DNA of 42,913 nucleotides from the NCBI GenBank assembly GCA_937911865.1, contig CALDSK010000337.1:1-42913 (forward strand), read 5' to 3'. Origin of the DNA: an uncultured Synechococcus sp. Lineage in GTDB: Bacteria; Cyanobacteriota; Cyanobacteriia; Phormidesmidales; Phormidesmidaceae. The number at the start of each line of letters is the position of its first letter. The stretch's first letter is position 1. This document shows, one piece after another, positions 9,151 through 17,315 of the stretch. The translations under genes were made by a program, and so were the position numbers. The notes beneath the pieces are model-generated. The model was not told the origin of the DNA. It worked only from the letters and a program-made list of their open reading frames with translations, and ran no database searches.

Positions 9151-9450
9151 ATGTCTATCATCTCTATCGTGCTTGCGATCGCACTCATTTTAGCGGTTGC
9201 CAGCTGGCTCACGGGCTATCAGCTACCCATCTATCGTCGAGTTAGGGGCGGCGGCGGCGAACACACTAGCCTTCAGAGGCCGCGCGGCGTTGCTCGCGGT
9301 ACACGCAACCAGCTGTTGAGGTTGGTCGGCGGCAACGCCGCGGTGGCACAAAGGCTAGTCACCGATGTTAAAGACCGCAATCCTGGACGTACAGAGCAAT
9401 GGTGCTGGGAAAAGGCGATCTATGATATTGAGCGCGATCGCAGAGCTTAG
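9151..9450 (+). CDS. Small membrane-anchored hypothetical protein
   Basis: 99 aa. One N-terminal hydrophobic segment (about residues 2-22) is followed by a basic, Gly/Arg-rich linker and a compact C-terminal part (QLLRLVGGNAAVAQRLVTDVKDRNPGRTEQWCWEKAIYDIERDR) that reads like a conserved helical domain. Similar one-helix proteins ending in a WxWEKAIYDIERDR-type stretch occur across cyanobacteria without assigned function. There is no operon partner. The last codons contain a HIP1-like GCGATCGC. Confidence 0.65.
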   Translation: MSIISIVLAIALILAVASWLTGYQLPIYRRVRGGGGEHTSLQRPRGVARGTRNQLLRLVGGNAAVAQRLVTDVKDRNPGRTEQWCWEKAIYDIERDRRA

Positions 9451-9842
9451 GCAGCTTAAAAAATTGCCAGAAGCGGCAACCGTTTCACGAATGCATCATG
9501 TATTCTTGATGGAGTCTAATCAAAATAGTGATGCATAAAGGCGGTACGGTTGACTGACAGGTTTGAAAATAAACCAAAGCAGCTATCAAATGAGATGCAC
9601 ACAGAATCTTTAGACCGCATACAAGTAATTTTACGGATTACTTAAAAGCAACTCAGTACTATTTAATTGCTCGTTTACCTCCAAGTATTCAAAGCCGAAT
9701 CAATTATTTTTGATTCAGCGAATTCTTGGCGGTTCTCTTTGGGCAGTCTAAGCATCATACCCAGATCCGATTTTCTGGATCTTTGAGACTGGGTGTTTTC
9801 TCCTATCCACTATTCACAATTAAGTAAAGGATTTTCTACATA
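9451..9842. other. Intergenic region upstream of gmd
   Basis: 392 bp with no convincing ORF. Near its end is a dyad: agatcc (9763-9768) pairs with ggatct (9777-9782), flanked by cccag (9760-9764) and ctggg (9789-9793), about 50 bp before the gmd start. AAGGA at about 9826-9830 is the likely ribosome-binding site of gmd. I see no known riboswitch. Confidence 0.4.
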
Positions 9843-10922
9843 ATGGCGCAACCGAAGCGGGCTCTCATCACAGGGATTACCGGACAAGATGGCTCATACC
9901 TGGCAGAGCTGTTGCTGGAGAAGGGATACGAGGTACATGGCGTTATCCGTCGAACATCTACTTTCAACACTGACCGGCTCGACCATATCTATGTAGATCC
10001 GCATCAAGAAGACGCAAAGCTCTTCTTGCACTATGGCGACCTCAATGACGGCACGATGCTACGTCGCATTCTAGAGCAGGTAAAACCCTCAGAGGTTTAC
10101 AACCTGGGTGCTCAATCCCACGTCCGCGTTAGTTTCGACTCTCCCGAATACACAGTCGATACTGTCGCGATGGGCGCTCTGCGACTGCTTGAAGCCATTC
10201 GCGACTATCAGCAGCGCACGGGCGATGAGATTCGCTTCTATCAGGCAGGCTCCTCTGAAATGTTTGGTAAGGTGCAGCACGTACCTCAATCAGAAGAAAC
10301 GCCTTTCTACCCTCGCAGCCCTTACTCCTGCGCCAAGGTATACGCCCACTGGCAGACCATCAACTACCGTGAGTCTTACGACATGTTTGCCACTAACGGC
10401 ATTCTGTTCAACCACGAGTCACCTCGCCGGGGCGAAACATTCGTCACCCGCAAGATCACCCGCGCAGTCGCTCGCATCGTTGCCAAAAAGCAGAAAAAGC
10501 TCTACCTGGGCAACCTCGACGCTCAGCGTGACTGGGGCTATGCCAAAGACTACGTCAAGGCTATGTGGCTGATGCTTCAGCAAGAAAAGCCAGATGACTT
10601 TGTAATTGCCACAGGCGAAACTCACTCCATCCGCGAATTTCTAGATATCGCTTTCCAGTACGTCAACCTCGACTGGAAAGACTATGTCGCTTTTGATGAG
10701 CGCTACCTGCGCCCTGCCGAAGTAGATCTGCTCATTGGCGATCCGACTAAAGCCAAAAAGGCCCTCGGCTGGGAACCTGAGCTAGACTTCCCTGGCTTGG
10801 TTAAGCTGATGGTGGACGCGGATCTAGAGGCGCTGGGCGAAAAGCCAATGAGCGGGAACAGCAACGGCAAGGGCTCTGATGCGGCAACCATTCGTCGGCA
10901 AGCAACTAGCTCTCTATCATAA
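9843..10922 (+). CDS. gmd: GDP-mannose 4,6-dehydratase
   Basis: 359 aa short-chain dehydrogenase that converts GDP-mannose to GDP-4-keto-6-deoxymannose with bound NADP. The nucleotide site is GITGQDGSYLAE at the N-terminus; SSEMFGK and YSCAKVYAH (YxxxK) supply the catalytic residues; the RRGETFVTRKITRA segment is the typical GMD substrate/oligomer loop. The last ~20 residues (Gly/Ser/Asn-rich) extend past the usual end. Fcl, the next pathway enzyme, follows on the same strand after 232 bp of repeats, giving GDP-L-fucose for polysaccharide. Confidence 0.96.
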   Translation: MAQPKRALITGITGQDGSYLAELLLEKGYEVHGVIRRTSTFNTDRLDHIYVDPHQEDAKLFLHYGDLNDGTMLRRILEQVKPSEVYNLGAQSHVRVSFDSPEYTVDTVAMGALRLLEAIRDYQQRTGDEIRFYQAGSSEMFGKVQHVPQSEETPFYPRSPYSCAKVYAHWQTINYRESYDMFATNGILFNHESPRRGETFVTRKITRAVARIVAKKQKKLYLGNLDAQRDWGYAKDYVKAMWLMLQQEKPDDFVIATGETHSIREFLDIAFQYVNLDWKDYVAFDERYLRPAEVDLLIGDPTKAKKALGWEPELDFPGLVKLMVDADLEALGEKPMSGNSNGKGSDAATIRRQATSSLS

Positions 10923-10924
10923 TC

Positions 10925-11008
10925 CAAACGTCGATGTTCAAACGTCGATGTTCAAACGTCGATGTTCAAACGTCGATGTTCAAACGTCGTAGTTCAAACA
11001 TCGACTTA
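10925..11008. repeat. 14-bp tandem repeat, six copies
   Basis: Six head-to-tail units of caaacgtcgatgtt begin just after the gmd stop. The first four are identical; the fifth (caaacgtcgtagtt) and sixth (caaacatcgactta) are degraded. No spacers, so not CRISPR. It fills about a third of the gmd-fcl spacer. Confidence 0.9.
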
Positions 11009-11064
11009 ATCCTCACAACTCCCAGCTTTGCAGGAAGCCCAGTTGGGACCGCACATCATCTGCC

Positions 11065-11091
11065 GTGGCTTAGCCTTTAGTGCTAGGCCAC
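11065..11091 (+). other. Hairpin in gmd-fcl spacer
   Basis: A 10-bp stem with one G-U pair (11065-11074 with 11082-11091, loop ctttagt) lies 63 bp before fcl. No T-run follows, so it is more likely a processing or stability element than a terminator. Confidence 0.35.
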
Positions 11092-11154
11092 CCTTTAAGC
11101 GGTCTACCCGTCGTCACTCCGAATCGTCACTACACATAAGAAAAAACGAGCGCC

Positions 11155-12102
11155 ATGGAACTTACTAACAAGAAAATCCTCGTTACAGGCGGAGCCGGGT
11201 TTCTCGGCAAGCAGGTTGTTGATCAGCTGGTTCAGGCGGGCGCAGCGACTGAAAATATTTTAGTCACTCGCTCACGCGACTATGATCTCACCCAGATGGA
11301 TGCTTGCCAGCGAGCCGTCAAGGGGCAAGACGTTATCATTCATTTGGCGGCGCATGTCGGTGGCATCGGGCTCAACCGTGAGAAGCCAGCCGAGCTGTTT
11401 TACGACAATCTTATGATGGGCACTCAGCTCATTCACGCAGCCTACGAAGCAGGCGTCGATAAGTTCGTTTGCGTCGGTACTATCTGCGCCTATCCTAAAT
11501 TTACGCCTGTCCCCTTCAAAGAAGACGACCTGTGGATCGGCTATCCCGAAGAGACCAACGCGCCCTACGGCATCGCCAAAAAAGCGCTGCTTGTTCAGCT
11601 GCGAGCCTACCGTCAGCAGTATGGATTTGACGGTATTTATCTACTGCCAGTCAATCTCTACGGACCTGAAGATAACTTCGATCCGCGCAGCTCCCACGTT
11701 ATTCCAGCCCTGATTCATAAAGTGCATGAGGCTCAGATGCGCGGAGACAAAACCCTTCCTGTTTGGGGCGACGGCAGCCCAACGCGTGAGTTTTTGTACT
11801 CGACAGACGCTGCAAGAGGCATTGTTATGGCCACCCAAAAGTATTCTCAGCCGGAGCCAGTCAACCTGGGAACCAACTCAGAAATTTCAATCAAGGACCT
11901 AGCAGAGCTGATCTGTGAGGTGATGGGCTTTGAAGGTGAGCTTGTATGGCAAACCGACCAGCCCAACGGTCAGCCGCGCCGCTGCCTGGATACCCAAAGG
12001 GCTAAGCAGGCCTTCGGATTTACCGCACAAACTGAGTTCCGTGAGGGGCTCAAAAACACTGTGGAATGGTATCGTCAAAACGCCGTGTTGCAACCTGCCT
12101 AA
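11155..12102 (+). CDS. fcl: GDP-L-fucose synthase
   Basis: 315 aa extended SDR that epimerises and reduces GDP-4-keto-6-deoxymannose to GDP-L-fucose with NADPH. The N-terminal GGAGFLGKQ binds the cofactor, HLAAHVGGIGLNREKP is the typical Fcl loop and YGIAKKALL holds the YxxxK pair. PVNLYGPEDNFDPRSSHVIPALI is the substrate-binding signature. Length is normal. It is paired with gmd upstream. ATG at 11155 fits the domain start; the Shine-Dalgarno is weak. Confidence 0.95.
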   Translation: MELTNKKILVTGGAGFLGKQVVDQLVQAGAATENILVTRSRDYDLTQMDACQRAVKGQDVIIHLAAHVGGIGLNREKPAELFYDNLMMGTQLIHAAYEAGVDKFVCVGTICAYPKFTPVPFKEDDLWIGYPEETNAPYGIAKKALLVQLRAYRQQYGFDGIYLLPVNLYGPEDNFDPRSSHVIPALIHKVHEAQMRGDKTLPVWGDGSPTREFLYSTDAARGIVMATQKYSQPEPVNLGTNSEISIKDLAELICEVMGFEGELVWQTDQPNGQPRRCLDTQRAKQAFGFTAQTEFREGLKNTVEWYRQNAVLQPA

Positions 12103-12129
12103 ACCTCTTATAATTAGGTCGCATGCACA

Positions 12130-12192
12130 GCTATCGCCGGATGCATACTCTATGAGAAGGCATGTGAGAAGGCAAAAGCCTACGGCGATAGC
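12130..12192 (+). promoter_or_regulatory. Long inverted repeat before the DUF2996 gene
   Basis: gctatcgccg (12130-12139) and cggcgatagc (12183-12192) are perfect 10-bp complements separated by 43 nt that contain a direct repeat (gagaaggca). The element ends 35 bp before the DUF2996 start. In RNA it would form a leader stem-loop; as DNA it could be two half-sites. Function unknown. Confidence 0.4.
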
Positions 12193-12227
12193 GAAAACTA
12201 TAGTCGCAAGTGGGCCCCTAGCAAGCC

Positions 12228-12911
12228 ATGGCAGAGGAAAAAAAAGCAGAAGATACCGCTAAAGAAAATCTGGCAGGTGCAAAGCCTGACGAGACTGTCG
12301 CAGACACCCGTAAGCCAGATGCTGATAAGGGCTTGCAGGATGCAGAAGCGAAGAAAGCAGATGAGCCTGCTGCCAAAGTAGACGACAAAAACGCGAAAGC
12401 AGGTGGAAAGCCCGCGGCTAAAGCTGCTGACAAATCTACCGACAAAGCTGCTGGTAAAAAAGGGGATGACAAAAAGCCTGCCGACAAGAAACCGGCAGCT
12501 AAGAAGAAGAAGAAGGAAAAGCCGCCTAAGCTGGAAGACAAGCCCTTCAATGAGTTTATGGAGCAGCACTATCTGCCCAGTTTGAAAGAAGCTATGGCAA
12601 AAGAGGGGATTGACGAGCTCAGCCTAGAGTTTGCCAAACGTAAGCTAGAGGTCATCGGGCAGAGCGATAGTGACGCTTACTGGCAGGTGCAGGGCGAATG
12701 GAACGAACCGGGTGAAGGAAAGCTTCAGTTCAACATTGCCTTTATCGATGAAGATATTAAGGGGCAAAAGGTGTTTACCCTTACCACTAACGGTGCAAAG
12801 CCCAGCACAATTGAGCAGTTTATGGGTGACGAGCGCCGCATCACACTAGGGCTTATGGTGCTCTATACGGTGCAACGACTGAACGGGCAAAAGTGGCTGA
12901 CCCGCAACTGA
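12228..12911 (+). CDS. DUF2996 family protein with Lys/Ala-rich N-terminus
   Basis: 227 aa in two parts. Residues 1 to about 103 are low-complexity Lys/Ala/Asp (for example AAKAADKSTDKAAGKKGDDKK), surely disordered and basic. Residues about 104-227 form the DUF2996 domain (KPFNEFMEQHYLPSLKEAM, then YWQVQGEWN and FNIAFIDEDIKGQKVFTL). The domain is found in cyanobacteria and plastids; its role is not known to me. The basic tail might bind nucleic acid or membranes (inference). A strong terminator follows 30 bp after the stop. Confidence 0.8.
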   Translation: MAEEKKAEDTAKENLAGAKPDETVADTRKPDADKGLQDAEAKKADEPAAKVDDKNAKAGGKPAAKAADKSTDKAAGKKGDDKKPADKKPAAKKKKKEKPPKLEDKPFNEFMEQHYLPSLKEAMAKEGIDELSLEFAKRKLEVIGQSDSDAYWQVQGEWNEPGEGKLQFNIAFIDEDIKGQKVFTLTTNGAKPSTIEQFMGDERRITLGLMVLYTVQRLNGQKWLTRN

Positions 12912-12941
12912 TGGCAAAGGCCTCAATCAGCCTCTAATCTG

Positions 12942-12978
12942 AAAACGCCGTCCCTTCTTCAAAGGGACGGCGTTTTTT
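12942..12978 (+). terminator. Bidirectional intrinsic terminator (DUF2996 / purH)
   Basis: A 15-bp perfect stem, 12942-12956 with 12962-12976, loop cttca, with an A-run on the left and T-run on the right (to 12978). It sits between two convergent genes and can stop transcription from both strands. Confidence 0.9.
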
Positions 12979-13005
12979 ATGAATCCAAGGCCCGACGCTT
13001 CAAAA

Positions 13006-14559
13006 TCAATGCAAGAAATGGCGGGTCCCTGTGAAGGCCATAATCAAGCCCAGTTCATTGGCCGCCTCGATCGACGCGTCATCTCGAATACTGCCGCCTG
13101 GCTGCACAATTGCTTTGATGCCAGCGGCGGCGGCGGTCCGTACAGAATCGTCAAAAGGAAAGAAGCCATCGCTGGCTAAAATAGCCCCTTGAGACTGCTC
13201 GCCCGCTTGCTCTAGGGCAATTTTCACGGCGCCTACTCGGTTCATTTGCCCAGCGCCTACACCGAGCGTTGTGTTGTCACGGGTTACCAGAATCGCATTT
13301 GATTTAACGTGCTTCACGACGCGCCAGGAAAATAGCAGCTCGGCCAGTTCTGAGTCACTGGGTTTCTTCTCAGTAGGAATAGTCCACTGAGTGGGGGCTT
13401 CGGGCAGGTCATCTGACGCTTGTACCAAAAATCCGCCGGCGATCGCCCTCACGGTCTGAGTCGGTCCTGACATCAAATCTGGTAGGACTAGAATTCGCAG
13501 GTTCTTCTTTTTACTCAAGATTGATTTCGCACCCTCACTACAGCCAGGGGCCACAACACATTCTAGAAAGGTGCTGGTCAGAGCCTCAGCAGTTGCTTCA
13601 TCAATCGGCTGATTGAGCGCGACAATACCACCAAACGCAGAAATATTATCGGCATCGAACGCCTGTTGATAAGCAACCGCCAGCGTATCGCTAATGGAAA
13701 CACCACAGGGATTGGTGTGCTTGAGGACCGCAGCCGCAGGGCGATCGTCGCTGGGGAACTCTGCAATAATTCGCCGGGCAGCTTCTAGGTCAACCAGGTT
13801 GTTGTAGCTTAGCGCTTTGCCCTGTAGCTGATGAGCAGCGGCCCACCCTTGGCCAATCGCACCGCTCTGATACCAGCCCGCTGGCTGATGAGGATTTTCA
13901 CCATAGCGTAGGGTTTGTTTGAGCGAGCCGCTGATTGCGTAGTTGCCAGGCATGATAGCGTCGTCGGCAGCGTCTTGGTCGGTGAGGTATTGGGCGATCG
14001 CACAGTCATAATTTGCCGTATGCCAGAAGGCCGTCTGAGCGCACTTCGCTCGAAATGCCAGGGGCGGAATGCCATCATTTTCTTTGGCAGTTGCAATATA
14101 GTCGGCATACTGCGCTGGATCGCAAAGCACGGTCAAATACTGGTGATTCTTGGCTGCCGCTCGAATCATCGTTGGACCACCGATGTCAATTTTCTCGATC
14201 GCCTCAGCCAGGCTCACGTTTAGCTGGGCAATCGTCTGCTCAAACGGATATAGGTTCACTACCACCAAATCGAAGGGGCGAATGCCATTATCTGTCAGGT
14301 CTTTTTCATCAGAGGCCTGATCTGGCCGGGCCAGGATACCGCCATGAACCTTAGGATGCAGCGTCTTTACCCGACCGCCCAAAATTTCTGGAGACCCCGT
14401 GTAGTCAGACACCTTGGTCACCGGAATACCTGCATCGGCAATGGCTTTGGCCGTACCGCCACTGCTGACAATTTCAAAATCGAGGTCTTGATGGAGTGAG
14501 CTGGCCAGCTCAACCAAACCAGTTTTATCTGAAACACTCAACAGGGCGAGACGAGACAT
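13006..14559 (-). CDS. purH: Bifunctional AICAR transformylase / IMP cyclohydrolase
   Basis: 517 aa, normal for PurH. It carries out the last two steps of IMP synthesis: formyl transfer from 10-formyl-THF to AICAR, then ring closure. The N-terminal MGS-like IMP cyclohydrolase domain (about 1-150: LALLSVSDKTGLVELA, SSGGTAKAIADAG, LHPKVHGGIL) is followed by the transformylase domain (RYGENPHQPAGWY; AVLKHTNPCGVS containing the catalytic Lys-His; the C-terminal FFPFDDSVRTAAAAGIKAIVQPGGSIRD). The start is preceded by a divergent carboxylesterase. A shared terminator lies downstream. Confidence 0.97.
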   Translation of the reverse strand: MSRLALLSVSDKTGLVELASSLHQDLDFEIVSSGGTAKAIADAGIPVTKVSDYTGSPEILGGRVKTLHPKVHGGILARPDQASDEKDLTDNGIRPFDLVVVNLYPFEQTIAQLNVSLAEAIEKIDIGGPTMIRAAAKNHQYLTVLCDPAQYADYIATAKENDGIPPLAFRAKCAQTAFWHTANYDCAIAQYLTDQDAADDAIMPGNYAISGSLKQTLRYGENPHQPAGWYQSGAIGQGWAAAHQLQGKALSYNNLVDLEAARRIIAEFPSDDRPAAAVLKHTNPCGVSISDTLAVAYQQAFDADNISAFGGIVALNQPIDEATAEALTSTFLECVVAPGCSEGAKSILSKKKNLRILVLPDLMSGPTQTVRAIAGGFLVQASDDLPEAPTQWTIPTEKKPSDSELAELLFSWRVVKHVKSNAILVTRDNTTLGVGAGQMNRVGAVKIALEQAGEQSQGAILASDGFFPFDDSVRTAAAAGIKAIVQPGGSIRDDASIEAANELGLIMAFTGTRHFLH

Positions 14560-14650
14560 AGGATTCAGTAAACGTAGTAAAAGAACAGCTTTAAAGCGTA
14601 CAGGAGAATTGAGAGTTAACCGCTGCCTCTAGATCTCCAATCAGCGTAAT

Positions 14651-15373
14651 ATGATGACCTTGACCGGCTCATTTTCATCTTTCGCATCACGCCTTATGTC
14701 TACCAGCGATACCTCTAATAGCGATACGTCCAACAGCACTATGCTCAATGCGATCGCCCTTACGCCAGACGGCGCAGGGGAAGGATTAATTGTACTGCTC
14801 CACGGCTGGGGCGCTAACGCGCAAGATGTCGCCGGGTTAATAGAAGCTATCAATATGATCAGCGCGCCTACGCAAGCACTGCTCCCAGATGCACCGTTTG
14901 AGCACCCGATGGTGCCAGGTGGCAGGGCCTGGTACAGCTTTCCAGCTAACTATGATTTTTGCAGTCCTCACGATTTCAACGCTCAGGCAGATCTACAAGA
15001 AAGCCGACAGCGCTTGATGAGTTGGATGCGATCACTCCCTGAAAAAACGGGCATTCCACTCGAAAAAACGATTATGGGTGGGTTTTCGCAAGGGGGTGCA
15101 ATGACGCTAGATGTAGGGCCAACATTACCGTTGGCCGCGATGCTAGTACTCAGCAGCTACAGTCATGCGCCAATCGAGTCTTGCATTACACCTCGCCCGG
15201 TGCTGCTGCTCCACGGCAGACAAGACCCGGTTGTGCCGCTGAGCAGAGCGCTCGATACAAAAACTCAGATAGAAGAGCAGGGTCTCAGCGTGGAGTATCA
15301 CGAATTTGATATGGGCCATGAAGTCTCTTTGGAGGCCTTGAAAGTAGCCAGTGCGTTTTGCCAAAAGCGCTAA
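14651..15373 (+). CDS. Phospholipase/carboxylesterase family hydrolase
   Basis: 240 aa (shorter from ATGs at 14696 or 14741). Alpha/beta-hydrolase of the phospholipase/carboxylesterase (acyl-protein thioesterase-like) group: LLHGWGANAQD oxyanion region, nucleophile Ser in GGFSQGGAM, Asp in HGRQDPVVP and His in DMGHEVS. Likely a cytosolic esterase for small acyl esters; substrate unknown. The first ~30 residues are Ser/Thr-rich and include an in-frame 15-nt duplication (14705-14734), so a downstream start is quite possible. It is divergent from purH. Confidence 0.85.
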   Translation: MMTLTGSFSSFASRLMSTSDTSNSDTSNSTMLNAIALTPDGAGEGLIVLLHGWGANAQDVAGLIEAINMISAPTQALLPDAPFEHPMVPGGRAWYSFPANYDFCSPHDFNAQADLQESRQRLMSWMRSLPEKTGIPLEKTIMGGFSQGGAMTLDVGPTLPLAAMLVLSSYSHAPIESCITPRPVLLLHGRQDPVVPLSRALDTKTQIEEQGLSVEYHEFDMGHEVSLEALKVASAFCQKR

Positions 15374-15426
15374 TCGTTTCACTTTCTTTGTGTTGAATAT
15401 TTTCGTCGTCGTGCGATCTTCTGCAA

Positions 15427-15474
15427 TTGCTGTACATTGTGATTTGTTTAGGTCTTTAACGTTTAGTACAGCAA
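15427..15474. promoter_or_regulatory. 9-bp inverted repeat upstream of DUF2555-coaBC
   Basis: ttgctgtac (15427-15435) and gtacagcaa (15466-15474) are perfect complements 30 bp apart, about 75 bp before the DUF2555 start. The arms could be two operator half-sites about three to four helical turns apart, or a stem-loop. No matching regulator is recognised. Confidence 0.4.
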
Positions 15475-15548
15475 CTATACAAAGCGGCTAATCACAGCGC
15501 TTAAACTATAAACAGCTCAAAATTGTCACACCAGCTGGGGAATGAGCC

Positions 15549-15842
15549 ATGATGCAATCAGCCGAACCGCGCCAATCCGACATGACTACAAACTTGGAGG
15601 CAAACTTGGAGGCGAACTCAGCACCCGTATCTGAGACGACTCATATTTCGACTCAAGACATTGCAGCCATGACGCCAGAGGATGTGGCCGAACTCGCCCA
15701 GCGATTAGAGCAAGACGAATACGATACGCCTTTCGCCGGGCTAAAAGACTGGCATCGGCTAAGAGCAGTCGCCTTTCAACGTTCTGAACTGGTAGAACCT
15801 TACATGCATCTACTCGATTTAGAAGCGTTTGATGAGTCGTAA
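15549..15842 (+). CDS. DUF2555 family protein
   Basis: 97 aa. The conserved C-terminal ~60 residues (MTPEDVAELAQRLEQDEYDTPFAGLKDWHRLRAVAFQR then LVEPYMHLLDLEAFDE) are the cyanobacterial DUF2555 domain; function unknown. A GGGGAATGAG stretch precedes the ATG; an in-frame ATG at 15582 is also possible. The N-terminus carries a 12-nt duplication (NLEANLEAN). It sits 21 bp before coaBC on the same strand, so co-transcription is likely. Confidence 0.8.
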   Translation: MMQSAEPRQSDMTTNLEANLEANSAPVSETTHISTQDIAAMTPEDVAELAQRLEQDEYDTPFAGLKDWHRLRAVAFQRSELVEPYMHLLDLEAFDES

Positions 15843-15863
15843 CGAAGGCCCAAAAATTCTAAC

Positions 15864-17126
15864 GTGAAGGTTCTAATCGGTGTCACAGGCGGCATCGCGG
15901 CCTACAAAGTCTGTGAAGTGACCTCTACGCTAGCGAAAGCTGGTGTAGAGGTTCGCGTATTAATGACCCAGCAGGCACAAAGCTTTGTCTCAGCGCTGAC
16001 ATTTGCAGCACTCTCTCGTCATCAGGTCTATACGGATGATGATTTTTGGTCGGCGCAGCAGCCTAGACCGTTGCATATAGAGCTGGGCGAGTGGGCAGAT
16101 GTCTTTGCGATCGCCCCTTTAAGCGCCAACACTCTGGGCAAGCTCGCCCATGGACTGGCGGACAATTTGCTGACCAACACCGTCTTAGCTTCCACCTGCC
16201 CGGTGCTAGTAGCACCTGCGATGAATACAGACATGTGGCAGCAGGCAAGCGTACAGCAAAACTGGCAGCAGCTGTTTCCAAAGCTGTCTGAAGCGCCAGA
16301 GCTGACGACCTCACTGGAGACAACATCAAGATTTCACAGCGTTGGGCCTAGCGCGGGGAGACTAGCCTGCGATCGCGTCGGCACCGGACGCATGGCCGAA
16401 CCCGCCGAAATTGTCTCTAAGCTCTATTCACTGCTCCATACCCAGGGCAAGCGAGATCTGCAAAGCAAACACCTTCTAATTAGCACTGGTAGTACCCGAG
16501 AGTTCATCGATCCGGTTAGATTTATCGGCAACCCAGCTACCGGGCGGATGGGCATTGCGCTGGCGCAAGCAGCGTGCGATCGCGGTGCAGCTGTCACACT
16601 AGTTCACGGCCCGCTCACAGCCGACATCGCCGCAACAATTCCCACAGAAGCTGCTCGCATTGGTGTCACCACCGCCGCACAGATGGAGCAGGCCATGCTC
16701 GCTCAGCTACCACAGGCCAGCTGGGTCATTATGGCTGCCGCCGTCGCTGACGTTCGCCCTGGTCAAACTGCGATCGCCAAACTACCCAAAAAAGAACTAC
16801 CAACGCAGCTAACTTTAGAGTTTGTACCCGACATCGTATCCCAGCTATCTGCGCAAAAGACCAACCAGCAGCTCATTGTCGGCTTCGCCGCACAAACTGG
16901 CGACATCATCTCTCCCGCGCTCAGCAAACTTCAGCGCAAGCAGCTTGACGCCATTGTGGCAAACCCCATCGACAAACCCGACAGCGGCTTTGGTAGCCTG
17001 ACCAACGAAGCCACGATTTTGCTCGCGGCTCGTGAACACACAGCAGCGCAATCCGTAAAAGTACCTAAGACAAGCAAGCTTGATTTATCTCATCGGCTTT
17101 ACGATTGCTTGCTCGCTATTCGTTAG
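15864..17126 (+). CDS. coaBC: Phosphopantothenoylcysteine decarboxylase / synthetase
   Basis: 420 aa bifunctional enzyme of coenzyme A synthesis. It joins 4'-phosphopantothenate to cysteine (C-terminal CoaB) and decarboxylates the product (N-terminal flavoprotein CoaC). CoaC marks: GVTGGIAAYKV, the His in LHIELGEWADV, the PxMNxxMW-type motif APAMNTDMW and the catalytic Cys in GRLACDRVGTGRM (Asp in place of the usual Gly after the Cys). CoaB marks: STGSTREFIDPVRFIGNPATGRMG and AKLPKKEL. The GTG start at 15864 gives the normal N-terminus MKVLIGVTGG. It follows DUF2555. Confidence 0.96.
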   Translation: MKVLIGVTGGIAAYKVCEVTSTLAKAGVEVRVLMTQQAQSFVSALTFAALSRHQVYTDDDFWSAQQPRPLHIELGEWADVFAIAPLSANTLGKLAHGLADNLLTNTVLASTCPVLVAPAMNTDMWQQASVQQNWQQLFPKLSEAPELTTSLETTSRFHSVGPSAGRLACDRVGTGRMAEPAEIVSKLYSLLHTQGKRDLQSKHLLISTGSTREFIDPVRFIGNPATGRMGIALAQAACDRGAAVTLVHGPLTADIAATIPTEAARIGVTTAAQMEQAMLAQLPQASWVIMAAAVADVRPGQTAIAKLPKKELPTQLTLEFVPDIVSQLSAQKTNQQLIVGFAAQTGDIISPALSKLQRKQLDAIVANPIDKPDSGFGSLTNEATILLAAREHTAAQSVKVPKTSKLDLSHRLYDCLLAIR

Positions 17127-17315
17127 CAATCAGCAGAAATTCGTAGCAGCAATCAGCCGTTAAGTCCGTAGGCTAGGGAAAATCACGTATCGATTGCTAC
17201 CCAGACATCAGGATTTCTTGTTCCTCAACTTTGTTAACTTCATACGGCAAACGAATAATCAAAAGATTCTGAGAAGCGGCTCCCGGAAACCACCGAGAAT
17301 AATTTGAGTGTTCAT

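Noticed and set aside
10925..11008. CRISPR array
   Set aside because: Units are only 14 bp with no spacers and no cas genes nearby; simple tandem repeat. The same holds for the 15-bp and 23-bp arrays.
12198..12569. Leu/Phe-rich minus-strand ORF that looks like a membrane protein
   Set aside because: It is the reverse complement of the Lys/Ala-rich part of the DUF2996 gene; AAG/AAA codons read backwards give Leu/Phe. No start site.
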